This document shows positions 61,221-64,000 of a DNA stretch of 64,000 bases, in pieces (position 1 is the stretch's first letter; each line of letters starts with the position of its first letter). This stretch comes from an uncultured Gammaproteobacteria bacterium (GTDB lineage: Bacteria > Pseudomonadota > Gammaproteobacteria > Arenicellales > JAANXG01), in assembly GCA_947259705.1 (NCBI GenBank), contig CAMYNL010000005.1, positions 112,012 through 176,011 on the forward strand, given 5' to 3'. A model generated the notes under the pieces. That model worked only from the letters and a program-made list of their open reading frames with translations. It was not told the origin of the DNA and did not search any database. The position numbers were made by a program, and so were the translations under genes.

Positions 61221-62024
61221 TTGGATATCGACGAGTTTTTCAGGCGCCTGTGGCAGGACTATGTTGCCGTCACACCCCAGGCGCAGCGCATTCATGAGTT
61301 GTTCACCACCAGCGGAGAGCGGGTAGTCAATGACCATGTTGCCTTTCGCACCTTCGACCACCCGGGCATCGACATCCACGCCCTGGAACCCGCCCTGCTG
61401 GAACTGGGCTACCGGCGCCTGGAGCCTTATACATTCACGGAGAAGAAGCTTCGCGCGTGGAGTTACCGCCATCCGGACGCGGATCAACCCAAGATCTTTT
61501 TCAGCGAACTGGATACCGCCGCCTTGTCCTCAACGGCCCAGCGCATCATTTCCACGCTGACGCGACAGCTCGATCTGCCGCACGACGCTGGTCCGGACCA
61601 CTTCTGGGGCGGGCGCCCGTGGCCGGCGCCGCGCTGGGAAGACTACGCAACACTGCGCGCCGAAAGCGACTACGCCGCCTGGGTCGCGGCACTGGGGCTG
61701 CGCGCGAATCATTTCACTGTCAGCGTCAACCACCTGCGCCGCACCGCCGACATGGCCGCGGTGGTCGGGCTGCTCAAACGACATGGCTTCACGCTGAACC
61801 GGCAGGGAGGAGAAATCAAGGGCTCTCCGGCGCAGCGTCTGGAACAGGCCGCCACGGTCGCCGACCGCATGCCGGTGACATTCGCCGACAACGAGGTCCA
61901 TGCCACCCCGACCTGTTACTATGAGTTCGCCAGGCGCTACCCGCTGCCCGGTGGCGAACTCTACCAGGGCTTCGTGGCCGCTAACGCGGACAAGCTGTTC
62001 CACTCCACCGACCTGGCTGACTGA
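61221..62024 (+). CDS. DUF1338 / 2-oxoadipate dioxygenase-decarboxylase-like protein
   Basis: A 267-residue protein of the HglS/YdcJ superfamily, mononuclear iron enzymes converting 2-oxoadipate to 2-hydroxyglutarate in lysine breakdown. TTG 61221 is taken as start because DIDEFFRRLWQDY matches the family beginning; GTG 61143 would add 26 unlike residues. Likely iron ligands: His in NDHVAFRTFD, His in ANHFTVSVNH and Glu in CYYEFARRY. It is the short class, so the lysine-pathway role is not certain. Confidence 0.8.
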   Translation: MDIDEFFRRLWQDYVAVTPQAQRIHELFTTSGERVVNDHVAFRTFDHPGIDIHALEPALLELGYRRLEPYTFTEKKLRAWSYRHPDADQPKIFFSELDTAALSSTAQRIISTLTRQLDLPHDAGPDHFWGGRPWPAPRWEDYATLRAESDYAAWVAALGLRANHFTVSVNHLRRTADMAAVVGLLKRHGFTLNRQGGEIKGSPAQRLEQAATVADRMPVTFADNEVHATPTCYYEFARRYPLPGGELYQGFVAANADKLFHSTDLAD

Positions 62025-62045
62025 CCCGGGTCGCCGACCACGTCA

Positions 62046-62435
62046 CTACCAGCGCCCCTTCCGATGACCGCCATAGCGATGCGCGTGGTGTCTCGGAGGT
62101 CCATAGTGGTGTCCCTTTCTATAAGTCCTGTGGCCCCACCCATGTTTACGACCCCAACCATGTTTTTGGCCCCAGCCATGCTTATGTCCCCACTTGTGCC
62201 TTTGGTGACCACGTGGCCGGTAGTAAGCATGCGGACGGAAATGGCCATAGGGCTCGTAGTAGCCAACCGGCGGTCCATAAACGTGTGGCGTATAGTAGCC
62301 GGGACCGCTGTTGTAACCGAACTGGAAGGAGAAGTAGCTCTTGCCGTACCCACCCGCCGACACCGGGGCCGATACCATCACCACCGCCGTCGTAGTGGCA
62401 AGGACGAGCCAGATTTTGAATTTAGGTGCTGCCAT
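62046..62435 (-). CDS. secreted Gly/His/Tyr-rich repeat protein
   Basis: A 129-residue protein with signal peptide (1-27, ending VSAG). The start is ATG 62435, with GGAGG 7 bases upstream. The mature part is rich in Gly, Tyr and Pro (30-65), then Arg and His (65-129), including three tandem KHGWGx units encoded by an 18-base repeat (62140-62193). High His content suggests metal binding, by inference. No known family recognised. Confidence 0.7.
   Translation of the reverse strand: MAAPKFKIWLVLATTTAVVMVSAPVSAGGYGKSYFSFQFGYNSGPGYYTPHVYGPPVGYYEPYGHFRPHAYYRPRGHQRHKWGHKHGWGQKHGWGRKHGWGHRTYRKGHHYGPPRHHAHRYGGHRKGRW
62140..62193. repeat. three 18-base tandem repeats
   Basis: Units start at 62140, 62158 and 62176, each beginning CCATG and ending CCCCA(A/G/C). 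They lie inside the Gly/His-rich gene and encode the KHGWG hexapeptide units. Divergence is at four to six positions, mostly outside the conserved ends. Confidence 0.8.
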
Positions 62436-62597
62436 CACAGGTCCTCCACTGTTTTCTCGATTGACAGCTTACTCCGGCCTTCCTGAACCGGCGCTGAACA
62501 CCCAAAAACCACGCAAAAAGAGCAGCTTGATCGTTCACATACCGTCGACAGGCGATCTTGTGAGATGATGTATTGATCACCGCAGTGCTTAACCCGT

Positions 62598-63020
62598 ATG
62601 AAGACCACGAAACGACGATTTCTCAGCCGTATTGCCGTTTTCGGCCTGGCCCTGCTGGCACTGCCGGCAGCGGGCGCCGCGGGTGCCGACAGCCTTGGCC
62701 AGGATACGCTGGAGACGCTGGACAACGGGCTCAGCGAGACCTTTGCACGCCCCATGCGAGGTCAGATACTGTATCAGGATCAGCAGAGCGTGGTGTTGAC
62801 GATAGGGATCAAATATACGCTCGCGGCGGCGGATCGGGGCGCGGACTGGGCTGACAAGCTCACCCGCCTGCTCCGGAACATGGGGGCCGCGCAGGTCCAG
62901 GCGTCTGACAGCGAGGTCCGCGCAGAGAAGCTGCCTATCGCCGACCGGCAGGCGGTGGCCACCCATTTCAACGCCACCTCCGATGCCCTGGAAGTGGTGG
63001 TGATCTTTCTCGAGCCCTAG
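62598..63020 (+). CDS. secreted protein of unknown function
   Basis: A 140-residue protein with a twin-Arg-like start (KRRF) and signal peptide (1-30, ending AGA). The mature part has a beta-strand YQDQQSVVLTIGIKYTL and ends in a strand EVVVIFLEP. No recognised family. It diverges from the Gly/His-rich gene across a 160-base gap (62436-62597). Confidence 0.55.
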   Translation: MKTTKRRFLSRIAVFGLALLALPAAGAAGADSLGQDTLETLDNGLSETFARPMRGQILYQDQQSVVLTIGIKYTLAAADRGADWADKLTRLLRNMGAAQVQASDSEVRAEKLPIADRQAVATHFNATSDALEVVVIFLEP

Positions 63021-63315
63021 CGTTGGCGAGGGTCCTGGTTGGGCGTCACAGTCAGGTGTTGACAGTAGCAGGTGGTTCGACAAGCGCTCTCTGGTTCCGA
63101 ACTGACCCAAAGATTTCAACTGTCCTCAGTGTCTGGTAAGGACACCTAACCATACATTTATGGTTGTTGACTTTTCGTCTCCGAACGACCCGACCTTCGA
63201 CCGCGAGAAAACTTGCGTTTTGAAGGTCCGCTTTCCCGACGTATCTGTAATACCGTACCACCACACTGGCTGCACGTTTCGATATCGATAACGGCATTTC
63301 AAACGCTGAGCCAAG
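63021..63315. other. lower-GC stretch before the compositional break
   Basis: About 295 bases of distinctly lower GC content than both sides. Minus-strand ORF 63126-63356 reads through it (76 codons) without ribosome site or recognised domain; it might be a repeat element remnant. No tRNA or terminator was identified. Confidence 0.3.
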
Positions 63316-64000
63316 TCATGGCAGCATGTCGCTCCGATGCCGTTTTGTTCTGACACCGCCCGCTCCGGCGTTCACCTTGGTGCGCTTCCTCGCCGCCGCG
63401 ATCGAGCGGCGGGCGCTCTCGAGGGCGAGCTTCGCCGCCTCGGGAGGGCGCACGACGCAGTAGGGGTTGTCGTCTCGCACCGCCCGGCAGGTGGCGGTGG
63501 CGTTGTCCTGCTTCAGGCCGGTGACGGCGAGCTGGTAGACGGCGTCGCGGGCGACGCGCGGGATCAGCAGCGGGCGCCCGCCCCGGAGGGTGGCGCGGTG
63601 GTCGCGGATGAATCGGCGCACCGCGCGCATCGCCAAGGTGCGCTCGACCTCGATGCCGAACTCGAGGCTCCAGCCCGACACCCAGCCGTACGCCCGCCCC
63701 ACGACGCGCCCGCCGCCGACGTCGATGCACTGCTCGGCGATGAAGCTGCGATTGGGAGCGCCCTTGGGATCGGGCGCGTTCGCGAGCGCATCGAGACTCG
63801 GCGCGACGGGGGTGGCCTGGGCGCGCGCGTAGGCGGCGTCGAATAGCCGCACCATGCGCCCATCGCGGCGCACCGCCGTGCGCGCCCCGAGCACGACACC
63901 CATCAGGCGCCGCCCGTCGCGGGCGGCGGAGGCGGCCAAGTTGTAGCCGGCCCGGCAGGTGAATCCAGTCTTGAGCCCGTCGCTGCCGCGGTAGCCGCGC
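63316..64000 (-). CDS. D-Ala-D-Ala carboxypeptidase, C-terminal part (5' end outside window)
   Basis: The frame entering from 64000 reads RGYRGSDGLKTGFTCRAGYN, which contains the third penicillin-binding motif KTG, followed by LAASAARDGRRLMGVVLGA, as in low-molecular-weight serine D-Ala-D-Ala carboxypeptidases of the alphaproteobacterial kind. After about 200 residues the protein ends in GVRTKRHRSDMLP, encoded by lower-GC DNA and unlike the rest. Composition and codon use are far more GC-rich (near 70% by eye) than the rest of the window. The SxxK motif lies outside. Confidence 0.75.
   Translation of the reverse strand, partial: RGYRGSDGLKTGFTCRAGYNLAASAARDGRRLMGVVLGARTAVRRDGRMVRLFDAAYARAQATPVAPSLDALANAPDPKGAPNRSFIAEQCIDVGGGRVVGRAYGWVSGWSLEFGIEVERTLAMRAVRRFIRDHRATLRGGRPLLIPRVARDAVYQLAVTGLKQDNATATCRAVRDDNPYCVVRPPEAAKLALESARRSIAAARKRTKVNAGAGGVRTKRHRSDMLP

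Overview
This is a chromosomal segment of a gammaproteobacterium, most like the Chromatiales/Ectothiorhodospiraceae or a neighbouring order. The evidence is gene order: pilMNOPQ-aroK-aroB-gltB-gltD-hemE, ftsY-ftsE-ftsX-rpoH, def-fmt-rsmB-DUF4390-ntrY-ntrX-trkA-trkH and a LysM gene-dprA-smg-topA all sit as they do in that class. The body is GC-rich with ordinary codon use, almost all housekeeping. No tRNA, rRNA, CRISPR array, prophage or intact transposon was seen.

Layout: 1-1751 holds a TetR C-terminal fragment, a DUF2092 gene interrupted by an in-frame stop and a small secreted repeat protein. 1970-6044 (minus) is ferredoxin, coaD, rsmD and a pair of M16 peptidases, one with the HxxEH motif and one without. 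6195-9740 (plus) is ftsYEX and rpoH; a perfect CIRCE operator precedes rpoH. 9822-14226 (minus) carries a stand-alone WYL protein, a TPR-like protein, an orphan ABC ATPase, argF and argD; sodB and argG follow. 16484-19578 contains a phosphoesterase-like protein lacking half its metal site, two glycosyltransferases of the arsenosugar type and a class II aldolase. 19684-32194 (minus) is an RND/MMPL exporter, TrkH/TrkA, NtrX/NtrY, DUF4390, RsmB, Fmt and Def. 32386-37591 (plus) is a LysM protein, DprA, Smg and TopA. 38283-46427 is PBP1A diverging from pilMNOPQ. 46547-56120 is aroK, aroB, gltB, gltD, pyrF and hemE. 56157-63020 has a CBS protein, an orphan Fur-box promoter, lon, DUF3179, GlcG-like, DUF1338 and two small secreted proteins. 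The last ~650 bases encode the C-terminal part of a D-Ala-D-Ala carboxypeptidase of clearly higher GC content.

Functional links: arginine synthesis (argF, argD, argG), glutamate synthesis (gltBD), nitrogen-type two-component signalling (ntrYX), K+ uptake (trkAH), translation initiation and termination of formyl groups (fmt, def), type IV pilus assembly/secretin (pilM-Q), and protein quality control (rpoH, lon). The most notable items are the HrcA-type operator on the sigma-32 gene, the Fur box with no protein gene near it, the half-site phosphoesterase in the glycosyltransferase cluster, the terminator standing directly before argD, the CTG start of pilM, and the compositional break near 63350, which could be gene transfer or an assembly join. 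Everything here is read from sequence by eye; no database search was run.
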